DNA of 47,044 nt from CAZCBJ01 sp964496705 (GCA_964496705.1 CAZCBJ010000006.1:1-47044), one strand, 5' to 3'. Numbered from the stretch's first letter, positions 17,177 through 25,727 are shown. The notes: generated from the sequence alone by a model not told the origin. Program-made: numbers and translations.

Positions 17177-18593
17177 GAGCTGCCTCCAATGCGGTGACGA
17201 TGCGGTCCATGCGCATGCCGTGTGAGCCTTTGACCAATATGATGTCTTTGGGAGTCATCTGGGCGCGCAGAAATTCGGTGGCTTCAGGAACGCTGGAGAA
17301 CCACTGCACTGATTCACCGCGCAGACCGGCTTTCTGGGAAGCTTCGAAAATGATTCTGCCTCGCTCGCCAACGGCGATGAGAAGGTCGCACACTTCAGCT
17401 GCGCGCGCGCCGACCATGACATGCCCTTGTTCCTCGTAAGGGCCCAGCTCGAGCATATCACCCAGCACCGCCACCTTGCGACCATCCATATCGTCCAGCA
17501 GGTTAAGGGCAGCCAGTGTGGATTCGGGCGAGGCATTGTATGTGTCATCGAGGATCAGCGCGCCGTTTTCGGTGCGAGCGGCCACCAGGCGCAACTGGGT
17601 ATGACCATACTGCAATCCGGAGATAATTTCCTGCCAGCTCAGGTTTTCCACTAGACCGACCGCCGCCGCGAGCAACACAGTGTGAACACTGTGTCGACCA
17701 ATCATTGGCACGCGCAGGTGGAAGACTTCCTGGTGGAAATGCATTCGTAAGCGAATTCCTTCCAGACCCAGTCCTTCGATGTTGTCTGCCCACAGATCCG
17801 CATGTGGATTTAGGCCATAATATATAATTTGGGCTTGTGTCTGGCTGGCCATAGGGCGAATCCACGGATCATCATAATTCAACACCGCCACACCGTGAGG
17901 GGCGGGAGGCAGAGATTGAACCAACTCGCTTTTGCCACGCGCGATGGCTTCCTGAGAGCCGGCGCGCTCGGCATGAACGGTGCCGATGTTGGTCAACACC
18001 CCCACCTGCGGCAGCGCCAGATCGCACAGGAAAGCGATATCGCCCGGCATATAAAAGCCCATTTCCAGTACAGCGCATTCGTGACCCGCGCCCAGACGCA
18101 GCATGGTCAGCGGCAAGCCAATCTCATTGTTGAGATTGCCTGGATTCTTAAGGGTGCGGTAACGCTGGCTGAGCACTTCAGCAATCAGCTCTTTACTGGT
18201 GGATTTACCCACACTTCCGGTGATACCAATCACTCTCAAATTATGCTTCCGACGCCAGAAGCGGGCAATAACTTGCAATGCACGGATCGTATCCTCGACA
18301 TACAGGCAAAGCGGGGGATTGGGAATGGCCAGGTTGGGATCCAGCCTGCCCTGGCGAAGATCAATCAAAGGCCAGTCCTGGGCGGGCTGCCGTTGCACCA
18401 AAGCCGCATGCGCACCATGGCTGAAGGCATCCGAAATGAAGTCATGGCCATCATTGCGTTCGCCAGAGATAGCCACAAACAGACTGCCTGGGATCGATTG
18501 CCTTGAATCCACTGAAGCCTCGCTGATTACCAGGGGGGCTGCTGCAGGCCGGGTGCCTGTCAGGGCTTCAAGGATGTCTGCCAGGGTCAACAT
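17169..18593 (-). CDS. murF: UDP-N-acetylmuramoyl-tripeptide--D-alanyl-D-alanine ligase MurF
   Basis: MurF adds D-Ala-D-Ala to the precursor tripeptide, the last cytoplasmic step. The 474-residue product has the P-loop GITGSVGKSTSKE near residue 110, NIGTVHAERAGSQEAIARGKSE in the central domain, and ILDDTYNASPES, a MurF hallmark, near residue 330. ATG 18593 lies 4 bp after the ftsI stop, and the GGAG within that stop region serves as ribosome site. A much longer reading frame to 18737 runs into ftsI and is not credible. murE, which normally precedes murF, is absent here. Confidence 0.97.
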   Translation of the reverse strand: MLTLADILEALTGTRPAAAPLVISEASVDSRQSIPGSLFVAISGERNDGHDFISDAFSHGAHAALVQRQPAQDWPLIDLRQGRLDPNLAIPNPPLCLYVEDTIRALQVIARFWRRKHNLRVIGITGSVGKSTSKELIAEVLSQRYRTLKNPGNLNNEIGLPLTMLRLGAGHECAVLEMGFYMPGDIAFLCDLALPQVGVLTNIGTVHAERAGSQEAIARGKSELVQSLPPAPHGVAVLNYDDPWIRPMASQTQAQIIYYGLNPHADLWADNIEGLGLEGIRLRMHFHQEVFHLRVPMIGRHSVHTVLLAAAVGLVENLSWQEIISGLQYGHTQLRLVAARTENGALILDDTYNASPESTLAALNLLDDMDGRKVAVLGDMLELGPYEEQGHVMVGARAAEVCDLLIAVGERGRIIFEASQKAGLRGESVQWFSSVPEATEFLRAQMTPKDIILVKGSHGMRMDRIVTALEAAHD

Positions 18594-18597
18594 GGGC

Positions 18598-20400
18598 TCA
18601 TCTCCTTTTGATTTCCTCTCGCACTTTGTCGGGAGGCACATCCAATAAAACCACCAGTTCCTTAACCACATCGCGGAAAACCGGTGCGGCCACTTGAGAG
18701 CCCCACATGCTGGTGCGCGGCTGCTCAATCCAGACATATACCAGGTATTGCGGGTCGTCCACCGGTCCCCAACCCACGAAGGACGTGTTGGTCAGGTTGG
18801 TGCCGTAACCAATCCCGGGCAGCGCAATTTCACCCGTGCCGGTCTTGCCAGCCACGCTGTAATTTTCGGTAAGTGAATCCAACGCTTCGTAAGTCTCCCC
18901 TCTCACGGATTGAGCCAGCATTTGCGTCAAGGCCTCGGCGGCCTCGGGCTTGATCACCTGTCCCAGTGATTGCGGGGGGCGCTCATGCTGAACCCCATCT
19001 TGAATGATGGCTTTGGCGACATGCGGAGCCATCATCACGCCTTTGTTGGCGATTGCAGAGGATGCCATGGCTATTTGCAGCGGGGTCACAGAAAGACCCT
19101 GCCCAAATGAATTCACCCCCAGGTCAACCTGCGTCCACATCGGACCGCCGGGCAGGCGCATGGGGAAGAAGGTTTCGCCGGCAAGATCCACATTGGTTCT
19201 CTCGCCGACCATGAAGCGCTGCATGTATTCGTAGAATGAATTGTTGCCCATCTGCGTTGCCACCCAGGCCAGGCACACGTTCAACGAAAGCTCCATGCAA
19301 GTTTGCATGGATACTTGCCCGTGACCAGCGCGATCCCAGTTGAATATTCGAATGCCGCCCACCTCAATGGATCCTGAATCGATCATCGTGGTATCTGGCT
19401 GAACTGCACCGCTGTCAACCGCTGCAACCATGGTCAGGATCTTAAACACCGAGCCGGGTTCATAGGCCTGACTGATGGCTCGATTGTAGGGGGTTTCACC
19501 GGGGAAAATGTCTTTTACTTTCCAGTATTTATTCAGATCCATGCGGGGTGTGCTGGCCATGGCGATGATCTCGCCGTTGCGCGGGTTCAGCACCACGATG
19601 GTGCCGGATTCGGCCTTATTGGCTTTGACCGCCGCATCCAGCTTTTCTTCCACCATCGCCTGGATTTCGCGATCGATGGTCAGGATCACACTGGCGCCGG
19701 AGATCACACCCGGGATGGCCTGAGCGCTGCCGGGGTCCAGGGAAAAGGTGACATATTGGGGTTTCCCCGCCAGAAGATCGTTGTAATACGCTTCGACACC
19801 ATAAAAACCGGCTCCCATATCCTCAGAGCCATCGTTGTTCAGAAACGTATAGAATCCGATGACATTGGATGCCAACTCATGTTCCGGGTAATAACGGATC
19901 AGGCGTGGGGTGCCAACCAGGCCTCTCAGGCTGGGATAAACCGTCCCTTTTTTATATTTGCTCGCCTGCAAGTTCAATTGCTGGCTGACATCCTGCAACC
20001 GCTGCCATGTTTCCGGTTCCACATATACCCGCAGGTCGATGAAAGCTGAGTTTATTTCGTCAAAGGGGGTGGAAGCCTTGGCAAACACATCGTTATAGTT
20101 TAGACCGGCTTCTGAGGCAAGCACGCTGGCGATGGTCACGGGGTTGATCACATCCTGAAGATCCAGCCCGAGTTGAATCACTTGTTTGTTGCCTGCCAGA
20201 ATATGACCCCAGCGGTCATAGATTAGACCGCGTTCCGGGTAAATCAATTCGCGGCTGACTTCATAATTTTTCGCCTTGTCATTCAGCTCTCCGTAACCTT
20301 CGTTGGCCTGGATGAAGAAAATCTTCCAGACCAACACAATGCTCAAGATTGAGAAAACTGCACCGACAAACATGAAGCGCCCGAACGATTCGTTGTTCAT
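18598..20400 (-). CDS. ftsI: Penicillin-binding protein 2 / FtsI, septal transpeptidase
   Basis: This class B penicillin-binding protein cross-links septal peptidoglycan outside the membrane and pairs with FtsW. The 600-residue protein has one N-terminal membrane helix (about 8-30) and a pedestal domain with the RGLIYDRWG motif near residue 57. The transpeptidase domain carries the SVFK motif (Ser317, Lys320), SLN (372-374) and KTGTGE (Lys519). No PASTA domain follows. ATG 20400 overlaps the preceding gene by 4 bp (ATGA) and has GGAGG upstream. Confidence 0.96.
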   Translation of the reverse strand: MNNESFGRFMFVGAVFSILSIVLVWKIFFIQANEGYGELNDKAKNYEVSRELIYPERGLIYDRWGHILAGNKQVIQLGLDLQDVINPVTIASVLASEAGLNYNDVFAKASTPFDEINSAFIDLRVYVEPETWQRLQDVSQQLNLQASKYKKGTVYPSLRGLVGTPRLIRYYPEHELASNVIGFYTFLNNDGSEDMGAGFYGVEAYYNDLLAGKPQYVTFSLDPGSAQAIPGVISGASVILTIDREIQAMVEEKLDAAVKANKAESGTIVVLNPRNGEIIAMASTPRMDLNKYWKVKDIFPGETPYNRAISQAYEPGSVFKILTMVAAVDSGAVQPDTTMIDSGSIEVGGIRIFNWDRAGHGQVSMQTCMELSLNVCLAWVATQMGNNSFYEYMQRFMVGERTNVDLAGETFFPMRLPGGPMWTQVDLGVNSFGQGLSVTPLQIAMASSAIANKGVMMAPHVAKAIIQDGVQHERPPQSLGQVIKPEAAEALTQMLAQSVRGETYEALDSLTENYSVAGKTGTGEIALPGIGYGTNLTNTSFVGWGPVDDPQYLVYVWIEQPRTSMWGSQVAAPVFRDVVKELVVLLDVPPDKVREEIKRR

Positions 20401-20918
20401 GGTTTCGATCCTCCGGTGGTGGCACTGAAGGTGATCACTTTTTCCAATAACCATTCCGACAGAGAAGTTGTGTAGCTGGGATGGATATCCACCCGCTTGG
20501 GTTCACCCGGGGTTTTGCGTGAAGCCATCAAAGGTGTATCCCTGCCAGAATAATTTTCGACCATGATGTAATCAATTTCGTCAAAGGTAGCCGGGCGAAA
20601 ACCCAGCTCTTTTGCTCTGGCGGTCATGTTTTCCAGAGAGGTGGCCTTGGCTAATTGAGAGCGCAGATTGGCCATCCGTTGCTGCATGATATCTTTGTCG
20701 TTGGTCAATTTTTGGACAGCCAAACCTGCCTCCACAGTCTGGGCGCTGATGTTCAGGTAAAAACCGGCAATCACCAGCCCCAGGATCACAAGGATCAGGA
20801 TGGTAACGATCCATTGGACCTGTGAGCGCCAGGGTGCCTGTCGGTACGCCTGGTCGGTGTGATTGCTATTTCGGTTGATTGGTTCCTTTCGTGTTGACAT
20901 TTTCGTTATGGTATCCAT
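20397..20918 (-). CDS. FtsL-like bitopic division protein
   Basis: The 173-residue product has a polar N-terminus, one membrane helix (about residues 34-55) and a coiled-coil segment (about 60-95). After these comes AKELGFRPATFDEIDYIMV, reminiscent of the conserved end of FtsL/DivIC coiled coils. FtsL forms a membrane complex with FtsQ and FtsB/DivIC and activates FtsWI. Sequence similarity in this family is low, so the call rests mainly on topology and on the position between rsmH and ftsI, where ftsL normally lies. The C-terminal extension of about 60 residues is longer than in typical FtsL. The start is uncertain (ATG 20918 or 20900), as neither has a clear ribosome site. Confidence 0.75.
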   Translation of the reverse strand: MDTITKMSTRKEPINRNSNHTDQAYRQAPWRSQVQWIVTILILVILGLVIAGFYLNISAQTVEAGLAVQKLTNDKDIMQQRMANLRSQLAKATSLENMTARAKELGFRPATFDEIDYIMVENYSGRDTPLMASRKTPGEPKRVDIHPSYTTSLSEWLLEKVITFSATTGGSKP

Positions 20919-20933
20919 TAACACTTGCAAAAC

Positions 20934-21878
20934 TCATGCCAGTTGCAACTTTTCTGCCACCCGCAATTTTGCGCTACGCGCACGAGGGTTGGCTTGGGTC
21001 TCGGTTTCGCCCGGGGTGATGGGATGGCGGTTGACTTCTCGCAGGCTGGGTGTATGGTGGCAGGTGCAAACCGGCTGACGCGGTGGACAAATGCAATTGC
21101 GGCTTTCGCGGCGAAGAAATTGCTTGACCAGCCGATCCTCCAATGAGTGGAAGGTGATCATTGCCAAACGTCCGCCTGGTGACAACGCATGGATGGCCTG
21201 CGGCATGAACGCTTCGATGGCTTGCAGCTCCTGATTGACTGCCATCCTGAGCGCCTGGAAGGTGCGGGTTGCCGGGTGCAGCCTGCCCTGGCGACCAACC
21301 GCCCGGATGATAACCTCGGAAAGTTGGCTGGTTGTTTGCAGGGGTCTGGCCTGGCAGATTGCCCGCGCGATGCGCCTGGATTGGGATTCCTCGCCCAACC
21401 GCCAGATCAGCTCAGCGAGCTCGGCCTCAGAAAGCCTGTTGACCAGTTCTGACGCGCTGATTGGCTGGTTGGGATTGAAGCGCATGTCGAGCGGACCTTC
21501 GCTTTGGAAGGAAAATCCCCGCGCGGGTGTATCCAGCTGCATGGAAGATACCCCAAGATCAATCAGGATGCCCTGGACTGATTCCCACCCGAGTCGCCGA
21601 AGTTGATCCTGCAGCGTGGTGTAAGAAGCTTGCATCAGAACCGCCCGCTCTCCAAAAGCATCCAGGCGCTGGTGGGCCAGTTCCAGCGCCTGGGGGTCAA
21701 GGTCAAGTCCCAACAACATCCCTTCGGGTTCGCAAGCCTTCAAAATCCCCCAGGCGTGGCCGCCTGCTCCGACTGTCGCATCAATATAGTGCCCTGGGCT
21801 TATCGGTTGTAACGCGAGTATAATTTCATGGTAAAGTACTGGTTGGTGAGTGGAAGAAGCTTCACCGGAATTGGACAT
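20934..21878 (-). CDS. rsmH: 16S rRNA (cytosine(1402)-N(4))-methyltransferase RsmH
   Basis: RsmH methylates C1402 of 16S rRNA using S-adenosylmethionine. The 314-residue protein starts with the family signature QPVLYHEIILAL and has the SAM-binding motif DATVGAGGHAWGIL near residue 34. Further signatures are DLGVSSMQLDTPARGFSF, DMRFNPNQ and TFHSLEDRLVKQFLR. The start is 3 bp after the mraZ stop without its own strong ribosome site, so it is probably coupled to mraZ. mraZ-rsmH-ftsL-ftsI is the standard beginning of a dcw cluster. Confidence 0.97.
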   Translation of the reverse strand: MSNSGEASSTHQPVLYHEIILALQPISPGHYIDATVGAGGHAWGILKACEPEGMLLGLDLDPQALELAHQRLDAFGERAVLMQASYTTLQDQLRRLGWESVQGILIDLGVSSMQLDTPARGFSFQSEGPLDMRFNPNQPISASELVNRLSEAELAELIWRLGEESQSRRIARAICQARPLQTTSQLSEVIIRAVGRQGRLHPATRTFQALRMAVNQELQAIEAFMPQAIHALSPGGRLAMITFHSLEDRLVKQFLRRESRNCICPPRQPVCTCHHTPSLREVNRHPITPGETETQANPRARSAKLRVAEKLQLA

Positions 21879-21881
21879 GGA

Positions 21882-22325
21882 TTAATCGAATGAAATCTGC
21901 AGTGTGGCGAATAGCTGGGCGTTCAGGTTGGTGTCAATGAAGGTTTTTTCATGTTCTGCCCACAGGGCCGGTGCCCAGATTTCGAAGTAACTGCCGGCAC
22001 CGATCACCAACGCCGAGTTGGTCAACTGGGTGGCTGTGCGTAAATGCTGCGGGATCAGGATCCTGCCCATCCGGTCAAAATCCATTCGTGAGGCATTGGA
22101 GAAGATCAATCGTCTCAATTGCCGCGCCACCGGATCGGTCAGACTCATTTTATTGATATGTTGAAAAATTTTGTCGAAGGAGGTGGTTTTTAGCACCATA
22201 AGATTTTGGTCGAAACCGAGAGTCAGATGCGCGCCCTCGTCCAGCAGTTCGCGATAGCGCGCTGGGATGGTGATCCGCCCCTTCTCATCCATGCTCTGCT
22301 CGTGGTGTCCGACAAAATCGATCAT
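21882..22325 (-). CDS. mraZ: Transcriptional regulator MraZ
   Basis: MraZ is a double AbrB-like DNA-binding protein that regulates the dcw promoter by binding direct repeats near it. The 147-residue product contains two copies of the MraZ half motif. The first is MDEKGRITIPARYRELL at about 12-28, and the second is MDFDRMGRILIPQHLR at about 79-94. ATG 22325 gives the normal family length and has GGCGG upstream. A longer frame to 22445 would include the promoter and hairpin region. It is the first gene of the dcw cluster. Confidence 0.96.
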   Translation of the reverse strand: MIDFVGHHEQSMDEKGRITIPARYRELLDEGAHLTLGFDQNLMVLKTTSFDKIFQHINKMSLTDPVARQLRRLIFSNASRMDFDRMGRILIPQHLRTATQLTNSALVIGAGSYFEIWAPALWAEHEKTFIDTNLNAQLFATLQISFD

Positions 22326-22370
22326 GCTGCCGCCTAGAAAAAAAGTTCTACTTGTCTTATAATTGCGCAA

Positions 22371-22388
22371 CGCCGGAAGGCTCCGGCG
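22371..22388 (-). other. Hairpin in the mraZ leader
   Basis: CGCCGGA and TCCGGCG form a perfect 7-bp stem with a 4-base loop in the transcribed leader of mraZ, about 45 bases before the start codon. A run of seven T follows only about 26 bases later, too far for a standard terminator. It may stabilise the message or pause polymerase. Confidence 0.4.
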
Positions 22389-22418
22389 CTTGGTCAATCG
22401 ATTGCGGGATGTTAATAT

Positions 22419-22447
22419 CACCCACAATTCACCACTATTTGACACCA
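22419..22447 (-). promoter_or_regulatory. mraZ box: Candidate MraZ-binding repeats
   Basis: Three direct repeats on the minus strand, TGGTG (22443-22447), TGGTG (22430-22434) and TGGGTG (22419-22424), follow immediately after the -10 element. The last two lie one helical turn (10-11 bp) apart and the first 13 bp further up. MraZ proteins are known to bind repeated TGGG or GTGG-type boxes spaced about 10 bp near the dcw promoter. The location fits autorepression by blocking the transcription start. Confidence 0.6.
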
Positions 22448-22475
22448 GTATACAGGATTCTCACAGTTTATGCAA
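22447..22475 (-). promoter_or_regulatory. Promoter of the dcw cluster (PmraZ)
   Basis: The minus strand has TTGCAT (-35, 22470-22475) and TATACT (-10, 22447-22452) separated by exactly 17 bp, close to the sigma-70 consensus. The leader to the mraZ ATG would be about 115 bases. No other strong promoter is seen between here and ftsZ, so it may drive all sixteen dcw genes. Confidence 0.75.
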
Positions 22476-22517
22476 GTGATTTAGCCTGTTTTAACCTTTA
22501 ATATTTGTAAGGTGATC

Positions 22518-23960
22518 ATGCGTTCCAGCTCAACTTTCCTCGCTCAATCTTCTTCCACACAATCTTTCAGGGATTATTTTGTTGGCATGGAAGTGCCAAC
22601 CCCATGCCTGGACGGTCAAATGCGCCCTTATGTCAATTTGGACAACGCCGCTTCCACCCCGCCGATGAAAGCGGCGCAGGACGCGGTTGACCGATTCGGG
22701 GTGTATTACAGCAGCGTTCACCGTGGCACTGGTTTTAAGAGCCAGCTCTCAACCCACGCCTTTGAAAAAGCCCGCCAGAAAGTGATCGAGTTCCTTGGCG
22801 GAAATTTAAGCCAGCATGTGTGCATTTTTGGCAAAAACACCACCGAAGCGGTGAACAAGCTGGCGCGCCGGTTTCCTTTCACACCCAAGCAGGACACCGT
22901 CCTGGTGAGCACAATGGAGCATCATTCCAATGACCTTCCCTGGCGCGCAGTCGCCAACGTGGTTCACATCGCAGTGCGCCCGGATGGTTCGCTGGATGAG
23001 GACGATTTTGACGCTTTGTTGGAGCGTTATGCCGGCCGGTTGGCCCTGGTGGCAATCACCGGCGCCAGCAACGTCACTGGAATCATCAATCCGGCGCGCC
23101 GCTTGGCCGAGAAAACACATGCTGCCGGAGCCCAGATCGCGGTGGATTGCGCCCAACTTGCGCCGCATCGAAAGATTGACATGCTCCCTCTGGAAGATCC
23201 GGCTCACTACGATTATGTGACCATCTCAGCCCACAAGATGTACGCTCCCTACGGCACCGGCGCTTTGATTGGCCGGCGGGATACCTTTGAACAGGGTGAG
23301 CCTGACCTGCGCGGTGGGGGACAGGTGGAGATTGTGACCCTTGATAACGTGTACTGGAGCGAACCGCCCGACCGCGAAGAAGCCGGCAGCCCCAACACGG
23401 TTGGCGCGATAGCGCTGGCGGCTGCCATTTGCGAATTGGATAGGATCGGCATGGATGTGGTCGCCAGGCACGAAGCTGAGTTGACTGAATACCTCTTGTC
23501 ACGTCTGAGCGAATTGCCCATGGTGACCATCTATGGCGATCGTAAGCCGCATGGAGCTTCCCAGCGCTTGGGGGTTGTGCCGTTCAACCTGTGCGGGATG
23601 AACCATTTTCTGGTGGCTGCCATTCTTGGGTATGAATTTGGGATCGGCGTGCGCAATGGGTGTTTTTGTGCTCATCCATATCTGTTGGAATTGTTAAATG
23701 TTCACGAAGAGCAGGCACAATTGGTGCGTCGGGCAATCAATGAGAATGATCGCCGTGATGTGCCGGGAATGGTGCGCATATCGTTTGGACTTTATAACAT
23801 CACTGCCGATATCGACGCTTTGATCAATGCGTTGCAGGCGATTTGCCGGGGAGAATATCAGGGTGTTTACGAACAGAGTATCGCAGAAGGAACCTACCAG
23901 CCACAAGGCTGGCAAGTGGATTATGATCAGTATTTTTCATTCGATGGGAGGCACACATGA
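22518..23960 (+). CDS. Class V aminotransferase, cysteine desulfurase/selenocysteine lyase-like
   Basis: This is a PLP enzyme of 480 residues related to SufS/CsdA. Visible fold-type I features are LDNAASTPP near 41-49, EHHSND at 134-139, the PLP aspartate in VDCAQLAPH (Asp210) and the PLP lysine in ISAHKMYAPYGTG (Lys240). Near the end RNGCFCAHPYLLELL sits where SufS has its catalytic cysteine region, so one of the two cysteines may act on sulfur. No sufU, sufB or nifU gene lies nearby, so the real substrate is open. ATG 22518 follows AAGGTG. The gene is divergent from mraZ and overlaps the next gene by 4 bp. Confidence 0.8.
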   Translation: MRSSSTFLAQSSSTQSFRDYFVGMEVPTPCLDGQMRPYVNLDNAASTPPMKAAQDAVDRFGVYYSSVHRGTGFKSQLSTHAFEKARQKVIEFLGGNLSQHVCIFGKNTTEAVNKLARRFPFTPKQDTVLVSTMEHHSNDLPWRAVANVVHIAVRPDGSLDEDDFDALLERYAGRLALVAITGASNVTGIINPARRLAEKTHAAGAQIAVDCAQLAPHRKIDMLPLEDPAHYDYVTISAHKMYAPYGTGALIGRRDTFEQGEPDLRGGGQVEIVTLDNVYWSEPPDREEAGSPNTVGAIALAAAICELDRIGMDVVARHEAELTEYLLSRLSELPMVTIYGDRKPHGASQRLGVVPFNLCGMNHFLVAAILGYEFGIGVRNGCFCAHPYLLELLNVHEEQAQLVRRAINENDRRDVPGMVRISFGLYNITADIDALINALQAICRGEYQGVYEQSIAEGTYQPQGWQVDYDQYFSFDGRHT

Positions 23961-24379
23961 ACGCCCAAATATTTGCTTTATTGACCGCCATTGCCTGGGG
24001 TGTGGGCGGCTACTTTGAGAAAAAAGGATTACAGTTGGGTAATCTTTCGCCGCAGGTCGGCATCACCATCCGCACGGTGACCGCCTTGATCATCCTCGGC
24101 GCGGTCAGTTTTCCGCAATGGAAGACCATCCCGCAGGCAGGCTCGAAAGCGCTGCTCTATATGGTGATTGGCGGGGGCGTGTTGGCGGGTGCGGTGGGGA
24201 TGCTGTGCTTCTATACTGCGCTGAAAGGTGCGCCGCTCAACCGGGTAATGCCAATCGCTTTTACTTCGCCGTTGTTTGGCGCTTTGATGGGTTTGATCTT
24301 CGCCGGCGAACCGCTGACCCTTAAAACTGCGCTGGGCATGCTCTTGACCATCGGGGGGATCATTCTGTTGACCATCTGA
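23957..24379 (+). CDS. EamA-family transporter, single-domain
   Basis: A 140-residue membrane protein with about five helices and one EamA (DMT superfamily) unit. It has an early AIAWGVGGYFEKKGLQ motif and a final FAGEPLTLKTALGMLLTIGGIILL. Full DMT transporters have two such units, so this half-size protein probably works as a homo- or heterodimer, like small multidrug transporters. Start and upstream stop overlap as ATGA, which links it to the aminotransferase gene. It might move an amino acid or related metabolite of that enzyme, which is only inference. Confidence 0.75.
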   Translation: MNAQIFALLTAIAWGVGGYFEKKGLQLGNLSPQVGITIRTVTALIILGAVSFPQWKTIPQAGSKALLYMVIGGGVLAGAVGMLCFYTALKGAPLNRVMPIAFTSPLFGALMGLIFAGEPLTLKTALGMLLTIGGIILLTI

Positions 24380-24396
24380 CCCCTGACTGGCTCTAT

Positions 24397-25560
24397 TTAT
24401 TTGATTGGCAGCAGGACGGTGAAGCGGCTGCCCTGGCCGAGTTGAGATTCGACCTCTATCTTCCCGTGTTGCTGTTCAATCACCTGACGGGCGATGGATA
24501 ATCCAATCCCTGCGCCGCGGAACAGGTGACCCTGCACTTCATCCAGATGGAAAAAGCGGTCAAAAATTTTGGGCAACGCGCTCTCGGGAATGCCCACGCC
24601 GTGATCCTGTACGCTGATACACACATGGCTCGGGGTGCAGGTCACGTTGACCTGCACCTCGCCGCCATCGGGACTGAACTTGATGGCGTTGTCCAGGATG
24701 GCGGTCAGTGCGCGCTCCAGGTTTTTCGCGTCAGCCTCTAGGCGCGGCAGGCTGGGAGCGATGTTCAATTGCAGCCCAACGTGATTCTTGGCAGCCTTTT
24801 CGCGATGTTGTTCCACAGCAGCAGCGGCCACACTGCCCGGGTCGGTGGGGGTGAACTCGGTCAGTATCAAATCCATCTCTTGCAGAAAGAGGATATCATT
24901 GACCAGTTTGGTGATATCCTCCAGGTTGCGACTCATCGCATTCAAGGCAGAGGTCAACGCTTCCCCTTGCAACATGCCGGTTTTGATGATCTGCAAAAAA
25001 CCATTGACGGTCATCAACGGGGTGCGCAGCTCGTGGGCGATGGTGGTCAAAAACTGAGAGCGAGCGTATTCCTGTTCGGCCAGCTGAGCATAAGCCTGGG
25101 CAAGTTCTCTGGCTTTCAGGCGCAAGTCTTCGATGGCCATTTCGTCATTTTCAGTCAATCGCCGGCTGACCACACGTGCCATAGCCAGAGATACACTGCT
25201 GCTGGTTTCCACCAGGCGGGTGAAGGCTTCTTTGCGGATCTCCAGGACGGTGGTTTGCTGGGTGGTGGTCACGGTGGCTGCCCGCGGGGCGTTCTGAATG
25301 ATGGCCATTTCACCGAAAAAATCACCCGCGCCGAGGTGTTTTAATATGTGATCCTGCTGTTCATTAAAAGTCTTGGTGACCCGCACCTCTCCATTCAAGA
25401 TAATATAAAATGTCGTTTCCAAGGCTCCTTCATGACACAGGACTGTCTCAGCAGGGAATTGACAGACCTTTCCTGCGGCAACAGTCTCCTGCGCGTCCAG
25501 TTCGTGAATGCCGGGGAAAGCTTGGAGGAGTATATCGCGGGCAATCATTGTATCGTCCAT
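24397..25560 (-). CDS. Sensor histidine kinase with N-terminal cyclic-nucleotide-binding-type domain
   Basis: The 387-residue protein has no membrane helix, so it is a soluble kinase. Residues about 10-125 form a Crp/cNMP-binding fold with the phosphate cassette GDFFGEMAIIQNAPRAATV. A helical linker leads to a HisKA domain with the phospho-accepting His176 in IAHELRTPL. The HATPase domain has the N box (LDNAIKFS), the G1 box (DHGVGIP) and the G2 box (GAGIGLSIA). No response regulator is encoded nearby, so it is an orphan. It probably couples binding of a nucleotide or another small ligand to phosphotransfer. It converges with the EamA gene with a 17-bp gap. Confidence 0.88.
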   Translation of the reverse strand: MDDTMIARDILLQAFPGIHELDAQETVAAGKVCQFPAETVLCHEGALETTFYIILNGEVRVTKTFNEQQDHILKHLGAGDFFGEMAIIQNAPRAATVTTTQQTTVLEIRKEAFTRLVETSSSVSLAMARVVSRRLTENDEMAIEDLRLKARELAQAYAQLAEQEYARSQFLTTIAHELRTPLMTVNGFLQIIKTGMLQGEALTSALNAMSRNLEDITKLVNDILFLQEMDLILTEFTPTDPGSVAAAAVEQHREKAAKNHVGLQLNIAPSLPRLEADAKNLERALTAILDNAIKFSPDGGEVQVNVTCTPSHVCISVQDHGVGIPESALPKIFDRFFHLDEVQGHLFRGAGIGLSIARQVIEQQHGKIEVESQLGQGSRFTVLLPIK

Positions 25561-25606
25561 GAAGACCGCCTTTCTGAAGTCAGCTTAAAACGGAGATTAA
25601 GAAAAA

Positions 25607-25612
25607 ATTATA
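25607..25612 (-). promoter_or_regulatory. -10 element for the histidine kinase gene
   Basis: A consensus TATAAT lies on the minus strand about 47 bp before the kinase start. The -35 region (TTTTTG at 17 bp) is poor, so this is a tentative promoter. Confidence 0.4.
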
Positions 25613-25699
25613 CCCCACTCGGGTAAAGCAAAAAGGATATGAAAGTATGTGTTTTTTTGGTCATATGGAAATCAGCTTTGCTTTTTATCGCACCTGTAC

Positions 25700-25727
25700 T
25701 TGACCGAATATTAAAAATGGTTACAAT
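25700..25727 (+). promoter_or_regulatory. Promoter of the DUF4332/HHH gene pair
   Basis: TTGACC (25700-25705) and TACAAT (25722-25727) are 16 bp apart, about 40 bp before the DUF4332 start. The 206-bp gap 25561-25766 thus holds two divergent promoters and no gene. Confidence 0.6.

Noticed and set aside
18594..18737. N-terminal extension of MurF by 48 residues
   Set aside because: It would overlap ftsI deeply, while ATG 18593 has a ribosome site and gives the normal family length.
22355..22388. Intrinsic terminator or attenuator in the mraZ leader
   Set aside because: The T run lies about 26 bases after the stem, too far for termination, and no competing hairpin was found.
22439..22444. TTGACA as -35 of the aminotransferase gene
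   Set aside because: No acceptable -10 occurs 15-19 bp downstream on the plus strand. The hexamer overlaps the mraZ promoter region by chance or needs an activator.
22326..22445. Longer MraZ start
   Set aside because: The extension would translate the promoter-proximal leader and hairpin and exceed the normal MraZ length by 40 residues.
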